In this document: positions 47,461-56,100 of the stretch, in pieces
How positions within the stretch are numbered: the first letter of the stretch is position 1
How the letters are laid out: each line of letters begins with the position of its first letter
DNA from: Myxococcota bacterium
Lineage (GTDB): Bacteria; Myxococcota_A; UBA796; JAFGLY01
Assembly (NCBI GenBank): GCA_024276675.1
Contig: JAJRWT010000017.1
Coordinates: 1 to 64,000, forward strand
Length of the DNA stretch: 64,000 nucleotides
Direction: 5' to 3'
Position numbers and translations under genes: made by a program
The notes under the pieces: model-generated
What the model was told of the DNA's origin: nothing
Databases searched by the model: none
What the model saw: the letters and a program-made list of their open reading frames with translations, nothing else

Positions 47461-48627
47461 ATGGGTAGGACCATCATAGAGAAGATCCTTGGTTCACACG
47501 CCGGTCACGAGGTTTCGCCAGGCGAGATCGTCGATCTGACCATCGATGCACGCGTTGCGCGCGACTTCGGAGGGGCCAACGTGGTCAAGAACCTCCGCGA
47601 CAACGGACTGGGCATCCATGATCCCGCCAAAACCTTTTTCACTTTTGACTGCAATCCCGGTGGTTCAGATCAGAAATACGCGACCAACCAGCAGATCTGC
47701 CGTGTTTTCGCCAGGGAGCACGGAATTCGTGTTTTCGACATAGATAGCGGTATCGGCACCCATATCGCCATCGACAGGGGACTGGCGGTACCAGGCTCCA
47801 CGCTGGTGTCCACCGATTCCCATGCCAACATCCTCGGAGCCATCGGTGCCTTTGGGCAGGGGATGGGCGATGTGGATATTGCTCATGCCTTTGCCTTCGG
47901 AAGAGTCTGGTTCAAGGTTCCCCCCAGCGTGAAGGTGGTCTTCAGGGGCAGGCCGGCACCGGGGACATCGCCCAAGGACTTGATTCTGGCCATGGCCAGG
48001 GTGGTCGGGGCAAACGGACTGTTGGGCTATGCCGCGGAGTACTATGGGGCAGTTGTGGACGACCTCGATCTCTCCGGTCGTGTCACCATGGCTTCCATGA
48101 CCACCGAAATGGGCGGGATCATAGGCCTTTTCCCACCAAACCAGCAGGTATTGGACTATTGCTCCAGGGCTGCAGGGCGGCCAATCGACCCGGTTCTGGC
48201 CGATGGCAATGCCAGCTATTCCAGGATCGTGGAAATCGACGTAGAGGCATTGGAACCGCAACTATCGAGGCCAGGCCACCCGGAAGACGTGGTGCAGGCC
48301 AGGGAGCTTCTGGGTACCAAGATCGGTTCTGCCTTCATCGGCTCATGTACCAACGGGCGCTTCGAAGACATGCTGGCAGCCGCCGAGGTCTTGAAGGATC
48401 GCAAGGTGGCTCCCGGAGTCGTGTTGAAGATAGTACCAAGCACTGACGAGGTCTGGAAGCGATGCCTGGATGAAGGTCTGATGAAGATCTTCAAGAACGC
48501 GGGAGCATTGGTGGGCAACGCCGGATGTGCCGGGTGCGCCGCGGGTCAGATCGGTCAGAACGGTCCAGGCGAGGTCACCATTTCCACGGGCAACCGAAAC
48601 TTCGCGGGCAAGCAGGGGAAAGGTTAA
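47461..48627 (+). CDS. Aconitase/3-isopropylmalate dehydratase family large subunit (LeuC-like, set 1); reads into LeuD part through TAA
   Basis: [4Fe-4S] hydratase/dehydratase large subunit, 388 aa to the first TAA. It starts MGRTIIEKILGSHAGHEV. Substrate and cluster motifs are STDSHANILGAIGAFGQGMG, SCTNGR (Cys ligand) and NAGCAGCAAGQIG (two Cys ligands). It ends NRNFAGKQGKG, then TAA. The usual C-terminal strand VYLASPSVVAASAVAG is found only after this TAA, in the same frame. The domain is therefore cut short unless the TAA is read through, giving a 600-residue LeuC-LeuD fusion (47461-49263). In this operon an aconitase or homoaconitase-like role (citrate-isocitrate) is likely. AGGAGA precedes the ATG. 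Confidence 0.87.
   Translation: MGRTIIEKILGSHAGHEVSPGEIVDLTIDARVARDFGGANVVKNLRDNGLGIHDPAKTFFTFDCNPGGSDQKYATNQQICRVFAREHGIRVFDIDSGIGTHIAIDRGLAVPGSTLVSTDSHANILGAIGAFGQGMGDVDIAHAFAFGRVWFKVPPSVKVVFRGRPAPGTSPKDLILAMARVVGANGLLGYAAEYYGAVVDDLDLSGRVTMASMTTEMGGIIGLFPPNQQVLDYCSRAAGRPIDPVLADGNASYSRIVEIDVEALEPQLSRPGHPEDVVQARELLGTKIGSAFIGSCTNGRFEDMLAAAEVLKDRKVAPGVVLKIVPSTDEVWKRCLDEGLMKIFKNAGALVGNAGCAGCAAGQIGQNGPGEVTISTGNRNFAGKQGKG
48625..48627 (+). other. In-frame TAA at LeuC/LeuD junction (candidate Glu codon)
   Basis: Sequence around the TAA reads GKQGKG-TAA-VYLASPSVVAASAVAG. The paralogue at 49295-50554 reads GRMGCKAAEIYLASAATVAATAVAG, with Glu (GAG) at the aligned position. TAA differs from GAA by one base. 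Confidence 0.82.
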
Positions 48628-49263
48628 GTGTATCTGGCTTCGCCATCGGTGGTCGCCGCATCTGCCGTGGCTGGGATGATAGCTCTTCCACAGCAGATAC
48701 CTGAATCCCCGGCGGTTTTTGAAGCAACTATACCCACGGGGGGGGGAACCACTTCCCGGGGATCCTCTGCCGTTGCGGAAAAGCCCTCGAAGATCAGAGG
48801 ACGTGTCTGGGTTGTTCGCCAGGATAACATCGACACCGACATGATCTATCACAACCGCTACCTGACAGTGACCGACATAGCCGAGATGGGGCAGTACACC
48901 CTGGACAACCTTGCCGGTTGGGAGGACTTTGCGAAAAGGGCCAAGCCAGGCGACATCGTCGTCACCGGCAAGAACTTCGGTGCTGGTTCCTCCAGGCAGC
49001 AGGCCGTGGACTGTTTCGAGAGCCTTGGCATCGGTCTCATCATCGCGGAGTCCTTTGGAGCCATCTACGAACGCAACGCAATCAACAAGGGCTTTCCCAT
49101 CATGACAGCCAACCTGTTGGCCACGGGTTTGAAGGACGGCGACCACATCGAAGCCGACCTGGCAACCGGAGAGGTTGCGACTCCCGAGGGGCTGGTGAAG
49201 GGCACTCCGTTCTCTGAAGTGCAGATGAACATCTATAAAAAGGGCGGCCTGCTGAACACATAG
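48628..49263 (+). CDS. Aconitase/3-isopropylmalate dehydratase family small subunit (LeuD-like, set 1)
   Basis: 212 codons after the TAA, continuous in frame with the LeuC part. The first 20 residues are the LeuC C-terminal strand, then a linker (about 21-55, Pro/Thr/Ser-rich), then the swivelling LeuD domain: VRQDNIDTDMIYHNRYL and GKNFGAGSSRQQAVDCF, the substrate-loop Gly-Ser-Ser-Arg. If the TAA is a real stop, translation would have to restart at GTG 48628, which has no ribosome site close by and would keep LeuC residues at its N-terminus; read-through as a fusion is more economical. It ends in TAG. Confidence 0.85.
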   Translation: MYLASPSVVAASAVAGMIALPQQIPESPAVFEATIPTGGGTTSRGSSAVAEKPSKIRGRVWVVRQDNIDTDMIYHNRYLTVTDIAEMGQYTLDNLAGWEDFAKRAKPGDIVVTGKNFGAGSSRQQAVDCFESLGIGLIIAESFGAIYERNAINKGFPIMTANLLATGLKDGDHIEADLATGEVATPEGLVKGTPFSEVQMNIYKKGGLLNT

Positions 49264-49294
49264 GTCGGCCAGGAACAACACCCAGGGGTTAATC

Positions 49295-50554
49295 ATGGGC
49301 AAGACGTTTGCAGAAAAGGTACTGGCACGCAAGTCGGGTCAGGAAGATGTCATCCCGGGGCAGATCGTCATCGTTCGGCCGGATCACCTGCTCACCCACG
49401 ACAACACCGCCGCGATAATCGGCAAGATCGGCGCCGAACTTCGGGAGTTCGGTGTGGCAAGGAAGGAGATGCCAGTCATCGTATTGGACCACGTCACTCC
49501 TGCCGCCAGTGAAAAAACCGCCACCAACCACAAGAACATCCGCGAGTTCGTGGACAGATACGGAATTGCCAACTTTTACGACGTCGGAACCGGCATCTGC
49601 CACCAGGTTGTGATGGAGAAGGGGCATGCAAAACCCGCATCCATCATCGTGGGGAGCGATTCCCACACCTGCTCCTACGGTGCTCTGGGAGTTTTCTCGA
49701 CAGGAATCGACCGTACCGAGGCTGCCGCCCTCCTCTTGAGAGGAGAGACCTGGCTTCGCGTACCCGAGACCATAAAGGTGGAACTGAAGGGTAGGTTCCA
49801 ACCCGGTGTTACCGCCAAGGATCTCGTCCTCACCATTATCGGCGACATAGGAGCCGATGGAGCCTCCTACCAGGCCGTGGAGTTCCACGGGAACGTGGCT
49901 GCCCTGAGTATCGAAGATCGCATAACGGTTGCCAACATGGGAATAGAGATGGGCGCCAAGGTGGCCGTGTTCCCGGTGGATCGACTCACCCGGGACTACC
50001 TGGAATCGGTTGGCGTGAGTGAGAGCGACTACGATGCCCTCTGGGCCGATCCCGATGCCAACTACATCCGGGTGTTGGAGTATGACCTGGCTGCAATCGA
50101 GCCAGTGTTGGCCTTCCCTCACACCGTAGACAACGTGAAACCTCTTGCCGAGGGGAACGGCCTGGTATTTCAGCAACTCCTGCTGGGAACCTGTACCAAC
50201 GGAAGGCTCGGCGACCTGGAAACTGCTGCCGACATCCTGGACGGGCACAGCGTCGCCCCTGGGATCAGATTGCTGGTTCTGCCTGCCTCCAGGCAAATCT
50301 TCGATCAGGCTCTTGAAAAGGGGGTAATCGCCAGGTTGAGTAGGGCTGGGGCTGTGATCCTGCCTCCGGGTTGTGGTCCATGTCTGGGCGCACATCAGGG
50401 TGTACTCGCACCTGGAGAACGCTGTTTGAGCACGGCAAATCGTAACTTCAAGGGTCGTATGGGCTGCAAGGCCGCCGAGATCTACCTGGCCAGCGCCGCC
50501 ACCGTGGCCGCAACGGCAGTGGCTGGTACGTTGAGCGACCCGCGGGAACTGTGA
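49295..50554 (+). CDS. Aconitase/3-isopropylmalate dehydratase family large subunit (LeuC-like, set 2)
   Basis: Complete 419-aa LeuC homologue with the same order of motifs as set 1: SDSHTCSYGALGVFSTG, TCTNGR, and CGPCLGAHQGVLAPGE for the [4Fe-4S] cluster. Its C-terminus keeps AAEIYLASAATVAATAVAGTL in frame before TGA, which gives the internal reference for the TAA in set 1. AGGGG precedes ATG 49295. Similarity to classical LeuC is close, so it may serve isopropylmalate or a homocitrate/methylcitrate-type substrate, or be the second aconitase; it cannot be told apart from sequence alone. Confidence 0.88.
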   Translation: MGKTFAEKVLARKSGQEDVIPGQIVIVRPDHLLTHDNTAAIIGKIGAELREFGVARKEMPVIVLDHVTPAASEKTATNHKNIREFVDRYGIANFYDVGTGICHQVVMEKGHAKPASIIVGSDSHTCSYGALGVFSTGIDRTEAAALLLRGETWLRVPETIKVELKGRFQPGVTAKDLVLTIIGDIGADGASYQAVEFHGNVAALSIEDRITVANMGIEMGAKVAVFPVDRLTRDYLESVGVSESDYDALWADPDANYIRVLEYDLAAIEPVLAFPHTVDNVKPLAEGNGLVFQQLLLGTCTNGRLGDLETAADILDGHSVAPGIRLLVLPASRQIFDQALEKGVIARLSRAGAVILPPGCGPCLGAHQGVLAPGERCLSTANRNFKGRMGCKAAEIYLASAATVAATAVAGTLSDPREL

Positions 50555-50601
50555 CCGCAAGTCGGGCGCATATATGGATGCGCCTCTGAAGGAGGTTTTC
50601 T

Positions 50602-51087
50602 ATGAAGGTCTGGAAGTATGGTGACGACATCAACACCGACATGCTCTTCCCCGGGAAGTACACATACTCGTGTGGTACCGCGGAAGAAATCATCCCCCAC
50701 CTCTTCGAAGATCTGGATCCCGATTTCTCAAAGGCAGTGTCCTCCGGCGATCTGCTGTTCGTCGGAAAGAACTTTGGCTGTGGCAGTTCCAGGGAACAGC
50801 CGGTGCTCGGGCTCCGGGCGGTCGGAGTAGCCGCCATCATCGGCAAGGGATTTGCCAGGATTTTCTACCGGGCCGCCATCAACCAGGGGCTTGTACTCGT
50901 GGAATGCCCCGAAGCCGTGGATGCCTATGAACCCGGAGACAAAGTCAGCTTCGACCTGGAGGGTGGCACGGTGAAGGTGGGGGATGGTGTTTTTACCTTT
51001 CCAAGGCTTCCGCCGGAAATTCTGGCTATTCGTGATGCCGGGGGCCTTCTACCTTATACCATCGACAAGCTCAGGGAAGGCCGTTGA
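50602..51087 (+). CDS. Aconitase/3-isopropylmalate dehydratase family small subunit (LeuD-like, set 2)
   Basis: 161-aa small subunit partner of the preceding LeuC-like protein. It begins MKVWKYGDDINTDMLFPGKY and has GKNFGCGSSREQPVLGLRAVG, the conserved swivel-loop. Length is typical of archaeal-type LeuD (about 165). A strong site, GGAGG, lies just upstream of ATG 50602. It ends in TGA, 51 bp before the citryl-CoA-lyase-type gene. Confidence 0.9.
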   Translation: MKVWKYGDDINTDMLFPGKYTYSCGTAEEIIPHLFEDLDPDFSKAVSSGDLLFVGKNFGCGSSREQPVLGLRAVGVAAIIGKGFARIFYRAAINQGLVLVECPEAVDAYEPGDKVSFDLEGGTVKVGDGVFTFPRLPPEILAIRDAGGLLPYTIDKLREGR

Positions 51088-51138
51088 GCCAAACCTGGAT
51101 CATTTGCCTTCCATGCCTGGAATTCAAGGAGAACCATC

Positions 51139-52245
51139 GTGAGTCCACAAGAAAAGAAACCTGGTTGGGGGACCTCGGTAACGAGAGTTGCCCCCAACAG
51201 CCTGCTCATTTCCGGCTACCCTCTCGAAGAATTGATCGAGGGATCCACGCTTCTGGAGACCGCCCATCTCCTGGTGGACGGTGAGCTACCCTCCGCGAAA
51301 CAACTCGAGGAGCACTTGGCCACGGCTGCAACGGCGGTGGCTCTCTCCGCGCCTCCCGTGGTCAGGTTCAAAGGGGAGCCCATCTCCCAGGTTCTCGCAA
51401 AGCAGCTCATGAACGACGCAGACCTGGCTGCAATCGACGAGAAGGCCGAAGGCGGGAGGGTCAGGAAGACCGTGTTCGCATTGGGGCGTTTTGTGCGGTA
51501 TCTTGCCGACAACCTTGGTAATGCTGCGGCGCTCGATGCTGTTGGTAAAGGTGCGCCGTTTTCCCATGCCATCTTTGCTACCGTGACGGGGGAAGGCGAC
51601 GCGGACCCTGCGAGAGCCAGGATGATCGAGGCCATGATCGTCGCTTCGGTTGACCATGGAGTTACGCCACCATCCGCCCAGGCCACCATCATCGCTTCTT
51701 CCGTGAGGGGTACCTACGAGACCGCGGTGGCCGCTGGAATCGGGGCCATAACGGATGTCCACGGCGGTGCGGGGGCAATGGCTGCCGAGTTTTTCCTGGC
51801 TTGCGCCAGGATGGCACGGGAAGAAGATCTGGAAATTGAAATTGCCACTCACAAGATGGTCTCCGGATACGTCGCGGAAAAGAAACGCATCAAGGGCCTG
51901 GGGCATCGTGTACATACCGAGGATCCCCGGAGAAACGTGCTCTGGAAGCTGGCAGACTAAAATGCCGTTTCGGGTACCTGCATTGAGGTGTCCAGGATTG
52001 TCGGGGAGACCTTCTTCAAGATCAGGGGCAAAAACCTGCCCATCAACGTTGACGGAGTGATCGGTGCAATCGTCGCCGATCTGGGGATTCCTTCCTCTTT
52101 GGCCAAGGCTCTGTTCGTGTACGGCCGCGTGGCCGGTCTGTCGGCTCATCACTACGAAGAGATCTCCACCCAGAGGCCCATGCGGCGGATCAACTTCTCC
52201 GAGGCCGTCTACCAGGGCAAAGATCTCCGGCACTACAAGAGCTGA
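51139..52245 (+). CDS. Citryl-CoA lyase / citrate synthase family protein, one in-frame TAA
   Basis: 368 aa if a single TAA (codon 274) is read through. It resembles the C-terminal module of ATP-citrate lyase and stand-alone citryl-CoA lyase: WGTSVTRVAPN near the start, then the catalytic His regions SVDHGVTPPSAQ and GLGHRVHTEDPRR, and after the TAA INVDGVIGAIVADLG, which holds the catalytic Asp. Without read-through the Asp and dimer helices are lost. It cleaves citryl-CoA to acetyl-CoA + oxaloacetate, or acts as citrate synthase in reverse. GTG 51139 has AGGAGA seven bases upstream. It ends in TGA. A standard gene call would stop it at 51960. Confidence 0.83.
51958..51960 (+). other. In-frame TAA in citryl-CoA-lyase-type gene (candidate sense codon)
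   Basis: Sequence around it reads VLWKLAD-TAA-NAVSGTCIEVSRIVGETFFK in one frame. The following 95 codons form the expected remainder of the fold and end in TGA. A GAA (Glu) one base away would restore a normal protein. Confidence 0.8.
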
Positions 52246-52380
52246 AAACAGGAAGTTGCTGCGCCGTTCCGGAGCACCTTCGTGGAAACGAGCGTGGCCA
52301 CGATGGCAGACGCGATCGTTTGAACAGTTCTCCGGCAGTGGCCAGTAACCAGGAACAATCTCAGACAAGGCGAAGAAAAA

Positions 52381-54525
52381 ATGACGCTGGATTTGCAACC
52401 GTTCTTCAGCCCCGGGTCCATAGCGATCATCGGGGCATCGTCCAACTTCCAGGCAATTAGCGGCAAGCCTTTCCGTTTCTTGCTGGAACATGGCTACAAG
52501 GGCGACATCTATCCAATCAATCCCAAGTACGACGAGATCAAAGGCTACCGTTGTTACAAGAGCATACTGGATGTACCGGGCCCCGTTGACGCCGCGCTCA
52601 TCGCTGTCAACTTCAAGCTGGTACTACCCATGTTGCAGCAATGTGTGAAGAAGGGCGTCAAGTTCGCCACGATCTTTGCATCCGGCTTTGCGGAATCCGG
52701 AGCCGAGGGCAAGGCCTTGCAGGTGAAGATCGGTGAGTTGGCAAAGGAGTCCGGGCTTGGCATCTGTGGTCCCAACTGTCAGGGAATGGTGAACCTCAAA
52801 GAAGGCATAGTGGGCGGCTTCAGCGCGTCTTTCGAAATACGGCCTCTGTTGAAGGGGCCCATTGGCTACGTCACGCAGAGCGGTGCACTGGGGTATTCAA
52901 TCTTCAACCTGGCCCAGGAATCCGGGGTGGGCTTCAGCTTCATCGTGAGTACGGGCAACGAGGTTGACCTCCACTCTCTGGATTTCCTGGAATACATGAT
53001 CGAAGATCCCGAAACAGACATGGTGGTGGCATACCTGGAAGGGATCAAAAATGGCAAGCAGTTCGCGAGGCTTGCCAACCGTGCCCTGGAGCTGGGGAAA
53101 CCCATCGCCGCTCTCAAGGTGGGTCGATCAGAGATCGGGCAGAAAGCCGCGGCATCACACACGGGCTCCCTCACCGGCTCCGATGCTGTCTTCGACGCAT
53201 TCTTCCGCCAGAAGGGCATTATTCGCGCCGACGACATCGAAGACTTGATCGACGTGGCGGCCCTTCGCCAGAGCATAAGCCACATGCCCCAGGGAAAGGG
53301 GCTTGGTATCATCACCACCTCCGGCGGAGCGGGCATCCTGGTGGCTGACGCGGCGGTGGACCTGGATCTGGACATCCCCGAGCTGGATGAAAAAACCAGG
53401 GAAACCATCATGGAGGTCATCCCTCCCTATGGTTCCGCACTCAACCCTGTGGACGTCACCGCCCAGGTCATAAACGTGGCCGACGATTTCATGAAGGTCC
53501 TCCAGGCCATGTTGGACAATCCCGACATTCATGCCCTGGTCATCGTCATTACCATGATTTCCGGTGCTTCCGGGCACAAGATGGCCCAGGATATCGTCAA
53601 GATGGCGGGTGTTTCCGACAAGCCCATGGTCGTCGCCTGGACCGCCGGTGAGCGCCTCATGGGCGAAAACCTCAAGGTGCTTTCCGACGGCGGCGTGCAG
53701 TATTTCAACTCACCGGTGCGGGCGGTAAAGGCCATGGGATCGCTGATGCGTTTCAGTGCTCATCGCACGGAAGTCCTGCGCAGGACCGAATCGCCGCGTT
53801 CCCCCGGCATTCCGGAAGGGGCTATGGGAACCGCATCTGCCATCCTCGCCGAGACCGGCAAGAGCCTGACGGAACACCAGGGCAAGCTCTTTCTGCAGAG
53901 CTACGGCATTCCCACCACCAGGGAAGATGTTGCCACTTCCCAGGAAGAAGCGGTCCGTATCGGTGAGTCCATCGGCTTTCCGCTGGCCCTCAAGATTGAC
54001 TCCCCAGACATCCTCCACAAGACCGAAGCCGGGGGGCTCAAGCTTGGGATCTCCAGCCGGGAAGAACTCGTGTCAGCCTACGACCAGGTCTTGTCCAATT
54101 GCAGGAGCTACGCTCCCGATGCTCGCATCGACGGTGTACTGGTTCAAGAAATGGTGAGCGGTGGCACGGAGGTGATTGTTGGACTGAACAACGACCCCTT
54201 GCTCGGTCCCACGGTGATGTTCGGGCTCGGTGGGATATTCGTAGAGATCCTGAAGGATGTCTCGCTTCGCGTGGCCCCGGTGGACTACGAAGACGCCATG
54301 TCCATGATACGCGAGATCAAGGGCTACAAGGTGTTGGCCGGCGCCAGGGGTAGAACACCCATGGACGTGGAAGCCATTGCCGATGTACTGGTGAAGGTGA
54401 GCTGCATGGCGATGGACCTGGAGGACCAGATCTCCGAACTCGACATCAATCCACTCCTGGTCCTTCCTCGAGGGCGGGGAGTGTGTGTCGCCGATGCCCT
54501 GGTCATCAAAACCGACCGCGGATAG
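52381..54525 (+). CDS. ADP-forming acetyl-CoA synthetase (alpha-beta fusion)
   Basis: 714-aa acyl-CoA synthetase (ADP-forming). It converts acetyl-CoA + ADP + Pi to acetate + ATP + CoA, or the reverse. The N-terminal CoA-binding domain (about 8-130) has IAIIGASSNFQAISGKP. The succinyl-CoA-synthetase-like domain (about 150-450) contains the phosphohistidine segment AASHTGSLTGSD near 259. The C-terminal ATP-grasp domain (about 490-714) has PLALKIDSPDILHKTEAGG and ELDINPLLVLP. Length matches fused ACD enzymes. It lies 135 bp after the lyase gene. ATG 52381 has a weak upstream site. It ends in TAG. Confidence 0.9.
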   Translation: MTLDLQPFFSPGSIAIIGASSNFQAISGKPFRFLLEHGYKGDIYPINPKYDEIKGYRCYKSILDVPGPVDAALIAVNFKLVLPMLQQCVKKGVKFATIFASGFAESGAEGKALQVKIGELAKESGLGICGPNCQGMVNLKEGIVGGFSASFEIRPLLKGPIGYVTQSGALGYSIFNLAQESGVGFSFIVSTGNEVDLHSLDFLEYMIEDPETDMVVAYLEGIKNGKQFARLANRALELGKPIAALKVGRSEIGQKAAASHTGSLTGSDAVFDAFFRQKGIIRADDIEDLIDVAALRQSISHMPQGKGLGIITTSGGAGILVADAAVDLDLDIPELDEKTRETIMEVIPPYGSALNPVDVTAQVINVADDFMKVLQAMLDNPDIHALVIVITMISGASGHKMAQDIVKMAGVSDKPMVVAWTAGERLMGENLKVLSDGGVQYFNSPVRAVKAMGSLMRFSAHRTEVLRRTESPRSPGIPEGAMGTASAILAETGKSLTEHQGKLFLQSYGIPTTREDVATSQEEAVRIGESIGFPLALKIDSPDILHKTEAGGLKLGISSREELVSAYDQVLSNCRSYAPDARIDGVLVQEMVSGGTEVIVGLNNDPLLGPTVMFGLGGIFVEILKDVSLRVAPVDYEDAMSMIREIKGYKVLAGARGRTPMDVEAIADVLVKVSCMAMDLEDQISELDINPLLVLPRGRGVCVADALVIKTDRG

Positions 54526-54609
54526 CCTTAGCCATACCTGGCCACTGGGGGTTCCCGGTGGCCGCTCGCCACCTGGAAAGAAAGCAGACAGACAGACAAA
54601 GGAGAGGCA

Positions 54610-56100
54610 ATGCCAGCCTTACCCGAGTACAAGACACGCGAGCTTCTCGCGAATATCGGGATCCCCATCGTAGAGGGGATCTTCGTGGCCGCAACATCTC
54701 CCATTCCCCGTGATCTTCCAGAGCCGCCGGTGTTCCTGAAGGCCCAGATTCCCGGTGCCACAAGCCGCGCAAAGCACGGCCTGGTGAGGCGGGCAGACAC
54801 CAGGGAAGGACTACTCAAGGACCTGAAGGAACTGCTGGCCCCCGGACCGTGGGGGCAGGCCGAGGGAGTGCTGGTTGCCAAGGGAGCCGACCTCGTGGGC
54901 GAGTACTACGCGGCATGTACCCTCGATTTCGGCAGTGCCGAACGGCTACCAAGCGGCATATTGTTGTTCAGTGCCGAAGGTGGTTCGGGGGTCGAGGAAA
55001 GGGCATCCACCCTGGTGAAGATCCCCTTTTCCTTGATGGATCCCCCACCCACGGAGCACATCGCCCAACAGCTTCAGGATGTTGCCAACCCGGCACTGGT
55101 AGCGGAGTTCCTCCATGGGCTCATGAACACTTTCAACCGCTACAAGCTGATGGTCCTGGAAACAAATCCCATAGGCGTTCTTGCCGATGGTTCCGTTCTT
55201 GCCATCGACTGCCGGGCGGAGTTCGAGTCCAGGGCGGTTTCCAGGGCGGACAGGCAATTGTTCGAAAGTGCCCCTGGGGGAGGCGAGCAGCTCACGCCAT
55301 TGGAGCGCCTGGTGGAAAAGATCAACGAGGCGGATCCCTCGGGAACGGGGTTCCTGCGCGAAAACCGCGAGGAAGCACCAGAAGGCGCATGGAGAGTGGC
55401 TACCAACCTCTGCGGAGGCGGTGGCAAGATGCTCTGGGAGATGACCACCGGGGCACGGCGAGACATCTTCACCATGAACGAATCGGATACCTCCGGTGGC
55501 CTTTCGGCTTTCAAGAGCTACCGCGTGCTTCGGGCCATTCTTTCCCAGCAGGGCGCGCAGGTGCTGCTGCTCACGGGGTCTGGCATGGCCTTCCAGAGCC
55601 AGCATCACCTGGCAGCCGCCGTGTGGAAGGCGCTGAGGGAAAGCCCCACGCCCCTTCCCGCACTGTTGCGTTTCGGCGGTACCGACGAAGACAAGGCGCG
55701 GGCTCTGTTTGAGAGGGTAGCAGCCGATCTGCCGGTTCCGGTCAAGACCTACCGAGCCGAGATATTCCCCAATGCAATGGTCGACGACATCGCCGATCTG
55801 GCACTCACCTCGCCCATGCAGGTCGAACCTCCTCCGGAGCCGGAGGGCGAACCCGTTTTCTCCGTCAAGGTTCCTCCTGCGGATTTCTATTTCTATCCCG
55901 AGAAATGCGACGGCGACGAGGAACCCGAGTGTGTCTCGGTCTGCCCCACCGGCTTTCTGGAATGGAACGTGGAAGAACGGAATATTCAACCCAAGGAGGG
56001 AGCCAGGTGTATCGGTTGCCTGATGTGCGAAACGGCTTCCCTGCTGGATGGCAACGGTGAACTTCGAATCAGGCTCGCCATGCCTGCCGAGGTGGACTGA
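54610..56100 (+). CDS. Citryl-CoA synthetase/ATP-citrate-lyase-like beta-type subunit with C-terminal ferredoxin-like domain
   Basis: 496 aa. The N-terminal ATP-grasp part (about 1-215) resembles SucC/CcsA (EYKTRELLANIGIPI, MVLETNPIGVLADGSVLAID). The middle CoA-ligase part has LCGGGGKMLWEMTTGARRD and NESDTSGGLSAFKSYRVLR, closer to ATP-citrate lyase than to SucC. The C-terminal about 70 residues carry Cys pairs (CVSVCPTGFLEW, CIGCLMCET) like a 4Fe-4S ferredoxin domain, an unusual addition. It was probably recruited for citrate activation with the next gene. AGGAGAGG precedes the ATG. Its TGA overlaps the next ATG. Confidence 0.78.
   Translation: MPALPEYKTRELLANIGIPIVEGIFVAATSPIPRDLPEPPVFLKAQIPGATSRAKHGLVRRADTREGLLKDLKELLAPGPWGQAEGVLVAKGADLVGEYYAACTLDFGSAERLPSGILLFSAEGGSGVEERASTLVKIPFSLMDPPPTEHIAQQLQDVANPALVAEFLHGLMNTFNRYKLMVLETNPIGVLADGSVLAIDCRAEFESRAVSRADRQLFESAPGGGEQLTPLERLVEKINEADPSGTGFLRENREEAPEGAWRVATNLCGGGGKMLWEMTTGARRDIFTMNESDTSGGLSAFKSYRVLRAILSQQGAQVLLLTGSGMAFQSQHHLAAAVWKALRESPTPLPALLRFGGTDEDKARALFERVAADLPVPVKTYRAEIFPNAMVDDIADLALTSPMQVEPPPEPEGEPVFSVKVPPADFYFYPEKCDGDEEPECVSVCPTGFLEWNVEERNIQPKEGARCIGCLMCETASLLDGNGELRIRLAMPAEVD

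Noticed and set aside
11295..52245. Pseudogenes or sequencing errors as the simple explanation of the four TAA interruptions
   Set aside because: Kept as alternatives, but not preferred: all four are the same codon, none is TAG or TGA, the downstream parts are intact, and no TAA serves as a clear stop in the window. Random G-to-T errors should also make TAG from GAG, which is not seen.
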